Shown in pieces: positions 22,101 to 35,800 of a DNA stretch of 55,800 nt. Position 1 is the first letter of the stretch; every line of letters starts with the position of its first letter. This stretch comes from an uncultured Clostridium sp. (GTDB taxonomy: Bacteria; Bacillota; Clostridia; TANB77; CAG-508), in the NCBI GenBank assembly GCA_948469655.1, contig CAOKMF010000011.1:1-55800 (forward strand). Direction: 5' to 3'. Both the position numbers and the translations under genes were made by a program. Below the pieces are notes generated by a model. The model did not search any database, was not told where the DNA came from, and worked only from the letters and a program-made list of their open reading frames with translations.

Positions 22101-25100
22101 AAGGTGCTGAAATAAGTTCTCCTAGAGATAGCTTTAAGACTATAAATAAATCTAACCCAGCCTTCACATATGAAGAATTAGAAGGTTTATACGAAGAAAT
22201 TGCAAACTACAGATGGGATGTAATTAATTCGGGTGCAGAATGTCCAAGCTTAGAAGATGCAGTAAATCATGTAAAAGGAAATCACGGAAGTGACAAAGAT
22301 ATAAATGCTAAAGCAGAATATATTAAAAAAGCAGTAGCAACATCTTCAGCTGGTCAGTATCCAGTATATGACAGATTTATCTTAGACTTTGAAGGCTCAA
22401 ATGCTGGAACTACAGAGATAGAATTTGCAGGAGATACAGTTCCTTATATCTATCCAGGACAATTACAAATACATCAAGCTTTAGTTAGAAGAGATAAAAC
22501 AGATTTAGAGCTTCAAACAAATATAGTAGAAACAACTGTAAGTATGAATAGATATGATACAACATATAACTATAATGATCCAAATAATGGCTCATATCAT
22601 CAATACATCTACAAAGAAGACTACAACTATGATACAAAATCTAGAGAAGATGGTGTTGCATACTATACAGAAGATAATGTACACTTCTATGTAACATATG
22701 AATCTGTAATTAAAAATTCTACTGATTCAAATACAAGATTAACACAAATAATAGATTACTATAATAGTGAATTTAATTGGGCGCCAACATATCATACAAC
22801 AAAAGGAAATCAAATTCCAGGAGTTGTAGTAACAAGAAATGGTGGAAATTGTAACTATGTATTAGCAGATGGATCAAGACCTAATGGATATAAATCAAAA
22901 ATTGTAACTCTACTTAGTGATAATAGCTTAAATAGTCCAAGTGATGAAATAAGAATTAGACTAACATATGAACTAGTAGGAGATACTGGTGAAAACGGAA
23001 ATGCAAAAGCTGTTCTTGCAAAATACTTATTTAGAAATAATGAGTATGCAAATGGAGAAGAAATACTTGGAAAAGATATCTCTTATGCAATGGAAATTAA
23101 TCACTATACAGAAATAGCAGAATATAAAACAGATTCAAGCTATATAGATAGAGATTCACATCCAGGAAACTTCGATGTAGATGCTTATGAAAGAGCAATA
23201 GTAGATTATCAAGAAGCAAGAGCAGAATATAATAGAAACCCATCAGAAGCTAATAGATTAGTGGCTCAAACTAAAAAAGATGAATTAACTAATATGAGAG
23301 AAGATGATACAGGCTTATCTAGCTTGACATTATCAAACAGCGGAACAGTTAGAACTCTTAAAGGAAATGTTTGGGAAGCGATAGATGGACAAGTAAAAGA
23401 TACAGTAGACTTACAAACAAATTCTACTTATGGAGATAGATATGTAACTCATGATGGAGCGGGAGAAAAAGCACTTGGAGGAATTAAAGTAGAACTTGTA
23501 GAACTTTTAAACCCAGAAGATGCAGAAAATAATAAAACAGAAACACAAGTTGTAAGAGCAGTTACAAAAACTAAGGAAGATGGAACATATGAATTTAAAT
23601 CATATATTGCAGGAGATTATGCAGTAAGATTTGTATATGGTGATTTTGAAAATAAGGACCAAATTGTAAGAAGCAAAATAACAACAGGTAGTGATGGACA
23701 AAATACTTTTCTTCCAATAAATGGACAATATTATCAATCAACAAAAGCAAATCCAAATACAGACAAACTTGAAGGAAATGATATAAAATATTGGTATTAT
23801 AACAATAATGACAAACAATCAAGAGACCAAGATATACGTATAACAGATAATATCGAATATGAAAAACGCTATTCAGATGCATATGATGATAGCTACTCAA
23901 GACTTTCTCAAATGAATGCAACAGTAGTTAGTGGAGAAGGAATAAATAATTCTACATCAACAGATTACAACTATGATGGTAACGTCACAGTTCAAGATGT
24001 AAGAACAACAGACCCAATATATGCATATACATCTACAATGAACCTTGAAGTAGAATATGTTCGTCCACAAACAATTGGTAATAAAGATAATACTTGGTAT
24101 AGATATGATATAAGTAATGTAGACTTTGGATTAACACCAAGAGCATACAATGATGTAAATGTATCAAGATATGTATCTAATGTTAAGTTGTATGTAGAAG
24201 GTTCGAATGAACCATTGATAAATAGCTACTTTAATGATGAAGGTAACAGAGAGAATGGACATGAAGATGAAAAAGGTCTAGAGTTTATAAATGATACATT
24301 TGACCAAAATAATGTTTATATGGATGGCTTGATAAAAATAGATTATGAAGAATTACTTGCTGGACGTGCACATCTAGAATTAACATATGCAGTTAAAGTA
24401 TCAAATAATAGTAAATATGATGAGAAAAATAAGATATATGATACAATAAAATATATTTATCAATTTGGTGATAACTCAGGAGAAATAATTGGAGTTTCAT
24501 ATTATGACGAGGAAGTAAGTAAACTTACAAATTATGAAACAAGAGGAATTGGAGAAAGACCTCAAGGAACAATCGTATATCATAATAACATTGGAGAGCA
24601 AGCAAACCGGATTTACAAATTTAGCAAATGTATATAGAAACCAAGCAACATATCTAGAAGATGCAGAAAGAAATATAGGTAGAACTGAAGAAACTAAAAA
24701 CTATAATGTAGTTCAAAACTTTAGTACACCTGGAGCAAAAAATATTACATCAAAAGCAGAAACAATTATAGATTATCCAACAGCACCATTAGACTTTAAT
24801 GGAACAAACAAACTTGGAGAGGAAATAAACAAAGATTGGGTAGAAACTGACCCAAGTGAATTTGTATCAAGCCGTGAGAACTATAAAGTAGAAAATGGAG
24901 AAATTTTCTTAGCTGCAAAAGTTGGAGAAGAAAAGAGCTTAATGACACAATCACATATATTAATGGCTAAACCATTAAACACAGAAGATTCTGACCCAGC
25001 TAACTTATATGCTAACTTATTACCAGGAGAAACAAGAGAAACTGAGCTAGTATTACAACATACTTTAGCAACTTCAGTAGAAGAGATATCAGATGATCCA

Positions 25101-25508
25101 AGTCAAGATATAACAGGAAATGATATAGAATACTCTAACTTAATAGAAATAACAAGATTAAACAATATTGCAGGAAAGATAGTGGATATAGAAGGATATG
25201 ACATAAATGGTAAAGAAGATGCAGAGACATCAAAGGTTAATAATTCAGACTTAATAAATATAGCAGAAGGAAAATGTGAAGATAATACTACTATAACAGC
25301 CTTTGTAATAAATACAGACAAAGTAGAACTTACACCAACACTAAGTACAGGTAAATCACAAACAACACAAATTACTCCACCAGCAGGTCTATCTAAAACT
25401 GATAACATATTTGCATACACAGGAATAGCACTTGTAGTTCTAAGCTTACTTGCAGGAGGAATAGTACTAATTAAAAAATATGTTATAGTAAAAATATCAA
25501 AAGCATAA
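19121..25508 (+). CDS. Giant surface protein with candidate thioester domain and Cna-B/SdrD B repeats; one CGG +1 site
   Basis: About 2128 residues. N-terminal signal/TM segment (~11-33). The region after it has the pattern of a thioester adhesin domain: Cys in GIYLFCGAHKW (~residue 72) and Gln in KQYALWETDINVGA (~235), the residues that would crosslink; this is inference from motif spacing. A His/Ser/Cys-rich linker lies around residue 490. Cna-B-like folds follow (GGKVFLDYTEEKDGKDSNGQ near 905; LKGNVWEAIDGQ near 1410). The C-terminus is a TM helix and basic tail. The frame breaks only at CGG 24608; +1 gives EQANGFTNLANVYRNQAT and continues to 25508. GGAAGGGGG precedes the ATG. Confidence 0.82.
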
Positions 25509-25524
25509 AAACTCCTAAAATAGA

Positions 25525-25562
25525 TAAAAAATCGAGGCTAGCTAATAGCTTCGATTTTTTTT
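25525..25562 (+). terminator. Terminator after surface-protein operon
   Basis: AAAATCGAGGCTA and TAGCTTCGATTTT arms with a four- to six-base loop and a long T-run. Confidence 0.85.
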
Positions 25563-25642
25563 GTTTTCTAAATATGTATAAATATTGTAAGTATTGGCAA
25601 AACTAAGCAAATAACAATTTTTTTTGCAAAGGGGCGAAAATT

Positions 25643-28600
25643 TTGAAGGCCAAGAAAGCATTAAATATAAAAGGAACTGTGCTCCAAAAAGAGCAACTAA
25701 AAACATATCTAGAAAATATTGTGGCAGACCATACTTTAAAAGAAAAATCAGATAAACAAACATATCCAATACCTAAAATGCTAGAAAACTTTGAATATAT
25801 AACAAAGACCTATGATATATTAAACCAACATCTAAAACTTGGAATAAACATACATCAAGCAGGAGAGTGGCTTTTAGATAATTATTATATTATAGAAGAA
25901 ACAGTAAAAGAGGTAAGGAAAAATTTACCTCTTAAAAAATATATAAAATTTATAGGAATAGGGAATCGGAAAATACAAAGGGTTTGCAAGAAGCTATGTG
26001 CTTGCGTCTGAAATAGTTGCATATACAGACCGGAAATTTTAAACCAAAAGATTTACAGGAATTCTTACAAAGTTATCAGAATAAGAAAAATTTAAATATG
26101 GATGAAATTTGGAATATAAGTTTATTCTTTAAAATTGCATTAATAGAAAGAATAAGAGAGATTTCAGAAAAAATATATATATCCCAAATGCAAAAAGTAA
26201 AAGTAGAAAGTATAATAGAAAGACTTGTAGAAAACAAGCCAAAAGATGAACTTAGATTTGTGCCGTTATCTAAAACGCATGGAGAAAATAGTTATACTTT
26301 TATAGAATATATGTCATATAAACTAAAAAAGTATGGTAAAAGAGGTATAGCTTATTTAAATATTTTAGAAGAAGAAATAGAAAAGCAAGGACTTGTTCTT
26401 TCAGAGGTTATAAAAAAGGAACACTTTGATATAGCGTTAAAAAAAGTAGCTATAGGAAATGCGATAAGAAGTATGCATGCTCTTCAAAGAATGAACTTTT
26501 CAGAGGTCTTTGAAAATATTAATGGAGTAGAGGAAATACTAAAACAAGATCCAAGTGGAATCTATGACAAAATGGATTATAAGACTAAAGAAAACTATAG
26601 AAATGTGATAAAGGAAATTGCAGATAAAACCAAAATATCTGAGATATATATTGCAAAAAAGGCAATTAATCTTGCAAGAAACAATGAAAAAGGCACGAAA
26701 AATAATCATGTTGGGTATTATTTATTAGATAAGCGGTATAGTAGAGCTATATAATGCACTTGGAATAAAAAAATGTGATATAGAGAAAAATACAAAGCTT
26801 AAAGTGAATTTATATATTTATGGAATAACAACTATCAGCATAATACTAGCAATTCTTATTGGAAAATATACTTCTATATCTATATATAAAGGAGGAACTG
26901 ATGCACCTGCAAGCAAAATATATGAGGTAATTTTTCGGAGTAATTATAGCGATACTTTCCTTCATTCCAATTTCTGAAATAATCACAAAGTTAATACAAA
27001 CAATCTTAGGCAAATGTGTAAAACCAAAGCAAATACCAAAAATGGACTTTAGTCTCGGAATTCCAAAGGAATATAGCACAATGGTAGTAATTCCAAGCAT
27101 TGTAAAATCTAGAGAAGATATAAAAAAGATATTTGAAAAGTTAGAGGTATATTATTTAGCAAATAAATCAGAAAATATTTATTTTACACTACTTCGGAGA
27201 TCCTGCACCTGGAACAAAAGAAAAAGAAGATGCAGATTTAGAAATAGTAAATACAGCAAATTGTGAATTAGATAGATTGAATAAAAAATATAGTGGCAAA
27301 AGCGATGCACCTATATTTAATTTTGTGTATAGAAAAAGGCTTTGGAATAAATGTGAGCATTGTTACATGGGATGGGAAAGAAAAAGAGGCTTACTTACAG
27401 AGTTAAATAATTTCTTGCAAGATAAAAAATTTAAGACAACATTTACCACAAATACTTTAGAAAAATTAAATCTTAAGATAAAGTATATAATTACTCTAGA
27501 TTTAGATACAGAACTTACATTAAATTCAGGAATAGAGCTTATACGGCGCAATGGCACATCCACTAAATAAGCCTATAATAGAAAACCGGAATAGTTATAG
27601 ATGGATATGGAATAATGCAACCTAGAGTCGGAATTGATTTAGAAAATAGCCATAAAACAATGTTTACTGAAATATTTGCAGGAAGCGGTCGGAGTAGACC
27701 CTTATGCTAATGCTATTTCCGATACGTACCATGACAATTTTGGAGAAGGTATTTATACAGGAAAGGGAATATATGATTTAAAGGCATTTAATCTATGTTT
27801 GAAAGGTAAAATAAAGGAAAATACGGTTTTAAGTCATGACTTATTAGAAGGAAGTTTCCTAAGATGCGGACTTGTATCGGATATAATGCTTTTGGATGGA
27901 TACCCTAAAAGCTATAACTCATATTTAACGAGGCTTATGAGATGGATAAGAGGAGACTATCAAATATTAGGTTATTTAAGCTCAAAATTAGGTTTAAACA
28001 AATTATCTAAATACAAGATACTTGATAACATAAGAAGAAGTCTAATTGAAATTATGGCTATTTTAAGTATAGTTATTTTGATATCACTTAAAATATTTTT
28101 TAATTCAAAAATAGCTTTAGGAATATCAGTAATGCTAATTAGTGTAGTTATTTCAAGTATACTAGAATTGTTTAGTTATATCATATTTAGAAAAGAAAAT
28201 ATAAAAAGACAGAAAACATTTACGAAAACAGCAGAAGGGCTAAAGGGTAGCTTTTATAGAGCTTTTATAAATATTGTAACACTACCAACTAAGGCATATA
28301 TATCACTTGATGCAATTGTTAGAACAATATATAGAATGACAGTTTCAAGAGAACATTTGCTAGAATGGGTAACATCAGAGGAAGCGGAAAGGCAAGATAA
28401 GACTTCTATATGTAGCTCATATAAAAGAATGTTTCCAAATGTCATTTTAGGACTTGTATTTTTAGGATTAAATATATTAATGCCTCATAATATTGGTTTA
28501 AATATATTTTTATTTGTGATGTCTGCTTTATTTTTAACTGCACCTATTATTATGTGGGATATAAGTATTACACATACAAAGCAAAAGAAAATAGATAAAT

Positions 28601-31254
28601 TAACAAAAGAAGAGAAAGATTATATAAGGAATGTTGCAGAAAAGACATTTGCATATTTTGCTGAGTATTTATCAGATGAAAATTCTTATCTTCCACCTGA
28701 TAATTATCAAGAAAGTAGAAGAGAAAAAGTTACCCCAAGGACGTCTTCTACAAATATTGGACTTGGTATCTTAAGTGTAATTTCTGCATATGATTTGAAA
28801 TTTATAACTTTAGAGCAAGTAATTATAAAGCTTGAAAACATATTAGGAACAATACAAAAATTAGAAAAGTGGAATCGGACATTTGTATAATTGGTACAAT
28901 ATAAAAACTTTAGAGCCACTTAAACCAAAATATGTTTCAACAGTAGATAGTCGGAAATTTTGTAGGATACATGTATACTTTAAAAATGTTTTTAGAGGAG
29001 AAGCAAAATACAGTATATAAAGATAGAATAAAAGCTCTATTCGATATTGTATGTGGCATAATAGAAAATACAGATTTTTCTTATTTATATAATAAAGAAA
29101 ACGGGCTTTTATCTATAGGGTTTAATGTAGAGGAAAATAATCAAACAGATACTTACTATGACCTTCTTGCGTCTGAGGCAAGACAAGCAAGTCTAGTTGC
29201 AATTGCTAAGAAAGATATTCCATCAAAACACTGGAACAATCTAAGTAGAACAATGACAACTCTTGGAAAATATAAAGGGCTTATATCCTGGTCTGGAACG
29301 GCATTTGAATATCTAATGCCAAATATAAATATTAGAAAATATGCAGGAAGTTTGCTTGATGAGTCTTGTAAATTTATGGTTATGAGTCAAATGAAGTATT
29401 GTAATAGACTTGGTATTCCATGGGGAATATCAGAAGCTGCATTTAATCTAAAAGATTTAAATTCGAATTATCAATATAAGGCGTTTGGGCTTCCTTGGCT
29501 TGGACTTAAAAGAGGATTAGGTGATGAAATGGTAGTTTCAAGCTATGGAGGGGCGCTTGCAATATCAGACTATCCAAAAGAAGTTATTCAGAACCTGAAA
29601 ACAATGCAAGAGTGCGGAATGTTTGGCAAGTATGGATTTTTTGAATCAATTGATTATACTCCTTCAAGACTTCCAAGCGGGAAAAAATATGCAATAGTTG
29701 AAACTTATATGGCACACCATCAAGCATTAATCTTGCTTTCTATAAACAATTTGATAAATGATAATATTTTGCAAGAAAGGTTTATGAAAAATCCTGAGAT
29801 AAAGGCAATAGATATACTTTTGCAAGAGAGAATGCCAGGAGATATGCTAGTTACAAAGGAAAGAAAAGAGAAATTAAAAAGAATAAAATATGCTGGGTAT
29901 GACAATTATGTACAAAATGTTTATACTAAAGTTAACAGCCATTTAAGAAAATGTAATGTTTTATCAAGTGAGAATTATTTAATAGAAATGAATGACAAAG
30001 GAGAAGGATATAGCAAATATAAAGATATACTTGTAAATAAATACAAGGAAACAAGTAGTAGTCCTCAGCGGAATTTTCTTTTATATAAGGAATGTAGAAA
30101 CTAAAGAAGTTTGGAAAGCAAATTATGAAGTAGGACAAAATGAAAAATATGAAGTAATATTTGCTCAGGATTTATCAGAAATTATAAAAACAAAAGGAGA
30201 AATAGAGACAGATTTAAAAGTTATTCCAGCATCTACTGAAGGATGCGAAATAAGGTCTTTGAAAATAAAAAATAAATCAGAAAAAGATGTAAATCTAGAA
30301 GTGACAGGATTTTTTAGACCAGTATTGTCAAAGCTTGAAGATGATATTTCACATCCTGCATTTAATAATCTATTTTTGAAATATGGTATTTTAAGTTCAG
30401 GAGATTTAATTGTAAAGCGAAATAGAAATGTAAATGTTAGTCTTGGTGCAAGCCTGAATTTGCAAACTAATAAAAGCTCAGAACTAGAATATGAAATCGA
30501 TAACACTAAAGCCTACGATATGATAGAAAATGGAGATAAATTTAGTAGTAAACTTGGACTCGTGACAGACGGATGTATAGCATTAAGGCGAAAAGTCAGA
30601 ATAAAACAAGGGGAAGAAGCAATTTTAAATTTGGTTATTTGTACAGGAGAGGAAGAAGAAAAGATAGCTAAAACACTTGAATACTACAGAATACAAGAAA
30701 ATGTGGAAAAGGAATTTAAAATAGCAAGAGCTAAATCTGAAGAAGAGGCAAGATATTTGAATTTAAGTAGAAATAATCTAAATATATTTTATAAAATGTT
30801 ACCATATATATTGCATCAAAATCCACTAAAATCATTATATATGGAATCTCTTAGAAATGGTCAGTATAGACAAAGTGATTTTTGGAAATATGGAATTTCA
30901 GGGGATATACCAATAATACTTGTAACAGTTAAAGATTTAAGTGATGTTTATGTAGTAAAAGAAATATTAAAAGTGCATGAAAATCTAAGAGTAAAAGGAA
31001 TAAAAACTGATTTATGTATTTTAGATTATGAGAAAAATATATATGAGAGATTTGTAAAAGAACAAATAATTCAGGAAATATTAAATATGCAAATAGGTTA
31101 TCTTCAAAATGTAAGTTCAGGAATTTTCTTATTAAATGCAAATGAAATAGAAGATGAAAATTTGTTTAAATTTAGGGCAAATATTTGGATAGATGCATGT
31201 AAGGGAAGTGTGTTAGACCAAATTAAGGAGATGGAGGATCATTTGGACAAATAA
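25643..31254 (+). CDS. Cyclic beta-1,2-glucan synthase-like protein, glycosyltransferase and glycoamylase part; eleven CGG +1 sites
   Basis: NdvB/ChvB-like. In-frame CGGs at 25967, 26031, 26734, 26936, 27195, 27544, 27587, 27690, 28876, 28952 and 30069 all require +1; literally the gene is in twelve pieces. The joined product (~1866 aa) shows in order: an N-terminal helical domain (IGIGNGKYKGFARSYVLASE, AYTDGNFKP); TM segments; a glycosyltransferase core with TLDLDTELTLNSGIELIGAM, FAGSGGVDPYANAISDTYHD and the TRLMRWIRGDYQ motif; more TM helices; then the glycoamylase-like domain (KWNGHLYNWYN, VDSGNFVGY, LLASEARQASLVA, ETYMAHHQALILL). Start TTG 25643 follows AAAGGGGCG. It ends at a stop inside a small repeat (31252 on), while the family continues into the GH94 part encoded next. 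Confidence 0.88.
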
Positions 31255-31405
31255 TCAGCATCTTGCATCGTTATTTTAAGTTAGAAAATCCAGCCACTGC
31301 GTGACTTTCACTGTAACAGGCAAAGCCTTAACAGCCTCAGCATCAATGTATAAAAAGTACACCTCCGGTATTTCTAACTTAAAATGCCTAGCAATATACT
31401 AATTC
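31252..31405 (+). repeat. Structured repeat element, copy A (splits the glucan synthase)
   Basis: Shares three conserved blocks, in the same order, with 54609-54722: AATCAGCATCTYGC...GTTATT, ACAGGCAAA(A)GCCT and AATGCCTWGCRATATACTAATT. Between them the sequences differ but pair: here TTAAGTTAGAAA with TTTCTAACTTAA, and the flanks TTGGACAAA with TTTGCCCAA (one mismatch). Conserved loops with covarying stems suggest a folded RNA or a small hairpin-ended mobile element. The upstream gene's stop codon (31252-31254) lies exactly at its left edge. Confidence 0.6.
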
Positions 31406-31452
31406 TTTGCCCAATTTGGTTTATATATTTAGAAAGGGAACGCATAGAAAAT

Positions 31453-33868
31453 ATGGAAAATCTTAAGTTTTTTAATGGGTATGGCGGATTTAGTGACGAC
31501 GGAAAAGAGTATACTATAAAATCGAATAAAAGTGAAAGACCTCCACATGCATGGAGTAATGTTCTTGCAAATGAAAAATTCGGAACTATTGTAACAAATA
31601 ATATGGGTGGATTTACGTATAGTAAAAATAGCAGATTAAACAGAATAACTGCATGGGCAAATCAGCCAAGTGATGATATACCATCAGAGATAATATATTT
31701 AAGAGATTTAAAATATCCCAAGATAGCATGGACTTTGAATAGTAATGTTGCTCCAGATAATCAAGATTATATGGTGACGTTTGGATTTGGATATGCGAAA
31801 TATACACACACAAGTTTAGAGCTAATACAAGAAACTGAAGTTTTTGTACCAAAGGAAGATAGAGTAAAGATAAATATAATTAGACTTAAAAATACTTTAT
31901 CAGAAAGAAGAAAATTAAAACTAATATATTATCTAAAACCAGTACTTGGTGAAGATGAAACAAAAACAAGTGGGTATATTGATTTGGAATTTGACAAAGA
32001 AGGAAATGCAGTGTTTGCAAGAAATATCTATGGAGAAGGGTTATCTAAAACTGTATATGTGTCAAGTAGCGAAAATATATCGTCATACACAGGAAGCAAT
32101 TTAAGTTTTATTCGGAAATGGAAGTATAAATATGCCAGATAGCGTATTTAGTCCAAATTTAAGTATGGAAAATGCTCTTGGAACAGAAAGCTGTATAGCA
32201 GTAGAATTAGAAATAGAATTAGATGGATATGATGATAAAAAGATTGTTTTAATGATTGGAGAAGAAGAGGATAAGAATTCATGTATTAATATTATAAATA
32301 AATACAAAAATCTAGAGAAAGCTTGTGAAGAACTAAGTCGGAGTAAAAAATTATTGGAACAATATTTTAAGAAAAGTGCAAGTAAAAACTTGTGATGAAG
32401 AAATGGACTTTATGCTAAATGGATGGGCTATGTATCAAGTAATAGTTTGCAGGCTTTATGCAAGAAGCGCATATTATCAATCAGGAGGAGCATTTGGATT
32501 TAGAGACCAGCTTCAAGATAGTTTATCTACTAAATATTTTTCAGATGATATGTTAAAAAATCAGATATTAAAACATGCAAGACATCAATTTGAAGAAGGA
32601 GATGTAGAACATTGGTGGCATGATGAAACTAAAAGAGGGATTAGAACAAGATTTTCAGATGACCTTTTGTGGCTCGTTTATAGTGTATGTGAATATATTG
32701 AATTTACAGGGGATATATGTATTTTAGATATAGAAGTTCCATATTTAGTAGGAACTCCATTATCAAGTGGAGAAGATGAGAAGTATGATATACATGAGGA
32801 GAGTGAAGTAAAAGAAAGTATATATAAACATTGCATAAGGGCAATAGAAAAGTCGCTTTCATTTGGGGAAAATGGACTACCTAAAATAGGTTCTCGGCGA
32901 TTGGAATGACGGATTTAGTACGGTACGGAAACAAAGGAAAAGGAGAGAGTATATGGCTTCGGATTTTTTCTATATAACATATTAGATAAGTTTGATAAGA
33001 TATGTGAATGTTTAGAAAGAAAGACAGAATATATAGAAAAATATGAAGGAATAAAGAAGAACCTAAAAGTTTCATTAAATACAAAAGGATGGGATGGAGA
33101 ATGGTTTAAGAGGGCATATATGGATAATGGTAAGGTTCTAGGAAGCAAGGGAAATACTGAATGCAAGATTGACAGTATTGCACAAAGCTGGTCTGTTATC
33201 TCAGGTGCAGGAGATGGTTATAAAAAACAAAAGGCAATGGAGAATGTAGAAAAATATCTAATAGATAAAGAAGCTCGGAGTAATAAAGCTTCTAGACCCA
33301 CCGTTTGAAAAGGGAGACTTAGAGCCAGGATATATAAAAGCATATTTGCCAGGAGTAAGAGAAAATGGAGGACAATATACACATTCTGCAATATGGACTG
33401 TGATTGCATTTGCAGAATTAAATCAAAATTTTCTAGCAAATAAATATTATAAAATGATAAATCCAATAGAACATTCAAATTCAAAAGAAAAGGCTGAAAT
33501 TTATAAAGTTGAGCCATATGTTATTGTAGCTGATGTATATGGAGCATCTAACTTGCTTGGACAAGGTGGATGGACATGGTATACGGGGTCAGCAAGTTGG
33601 TTTTATAAAGCAGGGCTTGAGAATATTTTAGGACTTAAAATAAATAGACGGTATTTTGTCTGTAAAACCTTGCATTCCAAAAGATTGGGATGAGTATTCT
33701 ATAAGATATGAATATAGAACTTCTGTGTATAATATTAAAATTAGAAATTTAAGCAAAGTAGAGCCAAATTCAGTTAAGAGTTTTAAAGTAAATTCTGAGG
33801 AAATTCCTGAAAAACAAGTGAAACTTGTTGATAATGGAAGGATATATGAGATTGAAGTAGAGATTTGA
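31453..33868 (+). CDS. Cyclic beta-1,2-glucan synthase-like protein, C-terminal GH94 phosphorylase part; seven CGG +1 sites
   Basis: About 802 residues from ATG 31453 (MENLKFFNGYGGFSDDGKEY); the frame is open from 31384. It matches the GH94 region of NdvB/cellobiose phosphorylase: GYGGFSDDG, then AYYQSGGAFGFRDQLQD, HARHQFEEGDVEHWWHDETK, RFSDDLLWLVY, the acid region IGSGDWNDGFSTVG, and ENGGQYTHSAIW. In-frame CGGs at 32113 (SFIGNGSINM), 32339 (LSGVKNYWNN), 32895 (IGSGDWNDG), 32926 (STVGNKGKG), 32960 (IWLGFFLYN), 33276 (EAGVIKLLDPPFEKG) and 33649 (NRGILSVKPCIP) need +1. Normally fused to the upstream part; here a ~150-base repeat intervenes. The two products may assemble. Confidence 0.87.
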
Positions 33869-33993
33869 AATTGAGATATACAAATTAAAACAAAAAACAT
33901 CTTTTTTTAACTTCGGGATTAATCGACATAACACAGGAAGGATTTACGGAAAATCTGTCGAATATAATACTATGATAAAAGGAAGGGAATTAG

Positions 33994-35786
33994 ATGGTAC
34001 GATATGAAAGTGGCTTGATTGAAGATATTAAAGCAAATATTAATATAGTTGATATAGTTTCCGAATATGTAACTTTAAAAAGACAAGGTAGAAATTATTT
34101 TGGACTATGCCCATTTCATAGTGAAAAATCACCATCTTTTTCAGTGTCTGAATCTAAGCAGATTTTCCATTGCTTTGGTTGTGGTGTACGGAGGAGATGT
34201 AGTAGGCTTTCTAAAGAAAATTGAAAATATAGATTTTAAAGAAGCAATTGAAATACTTGCAGATAGAGCAAATATTTCTTTACCTAAAATAGAACTTCGG
34301 AGAAGAAGAACAAAAAAGGTTGCTTTTGAAAGAAAAGGTATTTGAGGTAAATAAAGTAGCAGCCGAATATTTTCATAATAATTTATATAGTCCAAATGCA
34401 AAGATAGCACAGGAATATGTAAAACAAAGAAAGCTAGACAATAATTCTTTGAAAAAATTTCAGATAGGTTATTCTGGAAATTTTGATGATTTATATCAGG
34501 AGCTTAAGAAAAAAGGCTTTAATGATGAGGAGATATTTGAATCTAGGCTAGTATTAAAGTCTAAAAATGGAAAACCAAATGATGCATTTAAGAAAAGGCT
34601 TATGTTTCCAATAGTGGATGTAAAAGAAAGAGTAATTGCATTTGGAGGAAGAGCTTTGGATGATTCTAAGCCAAAGTATATAAATTCTCCTGATACTATC
34701 TGTTACAATAAAGGTAGAAATCTATATGCTTTAAATATTGCAAAGAAGACAGATAAAGATTATTTTCTAATATGTGAAGGGTATATGGATGTTATATCAC
34801 TTCATCAAAGAGGAATAGATAATGCCGTTGCATCTCTTGGAACAGCACTTACAGGGGAACAAGGTAGACTTTTGAAAAGATATAAATCAAAAATTATAAT
34901 TGGTTATGATTCAGATTCAGCAGGACAAAGTGCCACGATGAGAGGACTTGATATTCTGCAAAGCCTTGATTATGATATTAGGATATTACAACTTGAAGGA
35001 GCAAAAGATCCAGATGAGTTTGTGATAAAATATGGTTCAGGAAGATTTGAACTTTATCTAAAAAACGCAATATCTTTAGTAGAATTTAAGGTTAAAAATT
35101 TAAAGCAAAATTTAGATTTAAGCCAAGCAAATGATAAAATTAAATTTCTAAATGAAACTTGCAAGATATTACTTAAAATTCAAAATAAATTTGAAAAAGA
35201 GGTATATATTGAAAAGATTTCAGAAACTTATGGAATTTCAAAAGAAGCAATATATGGAGAACTAAATAAACTTGAATATGCAAGTTCTAAAGGTGAAAAA
35301 GTATTAAGCAGAAACCATGAAGTGGTAAATAGGACTAGCATAAGAAAAGAAAAAGAAGACACAGGTGTAAATGCATCTAGAGAAAATCTTATGATACTTT
35401 TACTTATAAATGAAGGACAAAATGTTTATCAAAAAATAAAAGATGAAATATCTCCAGAAGATTTTAGAAATGAAGCAAATATGGAGATAGCAAAAATTTT
35501 ATATAATGAACTGGAAAAAGGAGAACTTAGTAATGTGATTGGATTATTTGAGGGACAAGAAGTACTTTTAAGTCACATTACATACATATTGTCAAAAGAG
35601 TTTGAGTTAAGTGATGTAGATAAGGCAGTAGAAGATTTAAAAGATAAGTTTATTAAAGAAAAGCTTCAAGATGAAAAAGCAGAAATACTTAAAAAATTAG
35701 TTTCGAATGATTTAGATAAAGAAGAAGCAAAAGCTTTAGAGGTTAGACTTAAGGAAATAAGTAAAGAATTGGTTAATTTGAAGTAA
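33994..35786 (+). CDS. dnaG: DNA primase, two CGG +1 sites
   Basis: Makes RNA primers at the replication fork with DnaB. The zinc ribbon has [11 protein letters not shown] and, after +1 at CGG 34189, CFGCGVGGDVVGF, the invariant CHC2 motif with no extra residue. A second CGG at 34298 gives [17 protein letters not shown] and joins the main frame. The TOPRIM domain has [15 protein letters not shown] and [14 protein letters not shown]. Read this way it is 596 residues, the usual length. Literally the protein ends just after the zinc finger. Start ATG 33994 follows AAAAGGAAGGG. Next comes rpoD, the classical dnaG-rpoD arrangement. Confidence 0.94.
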
Positions 35787-35800
35787 AGGAGGCCTAAAAA

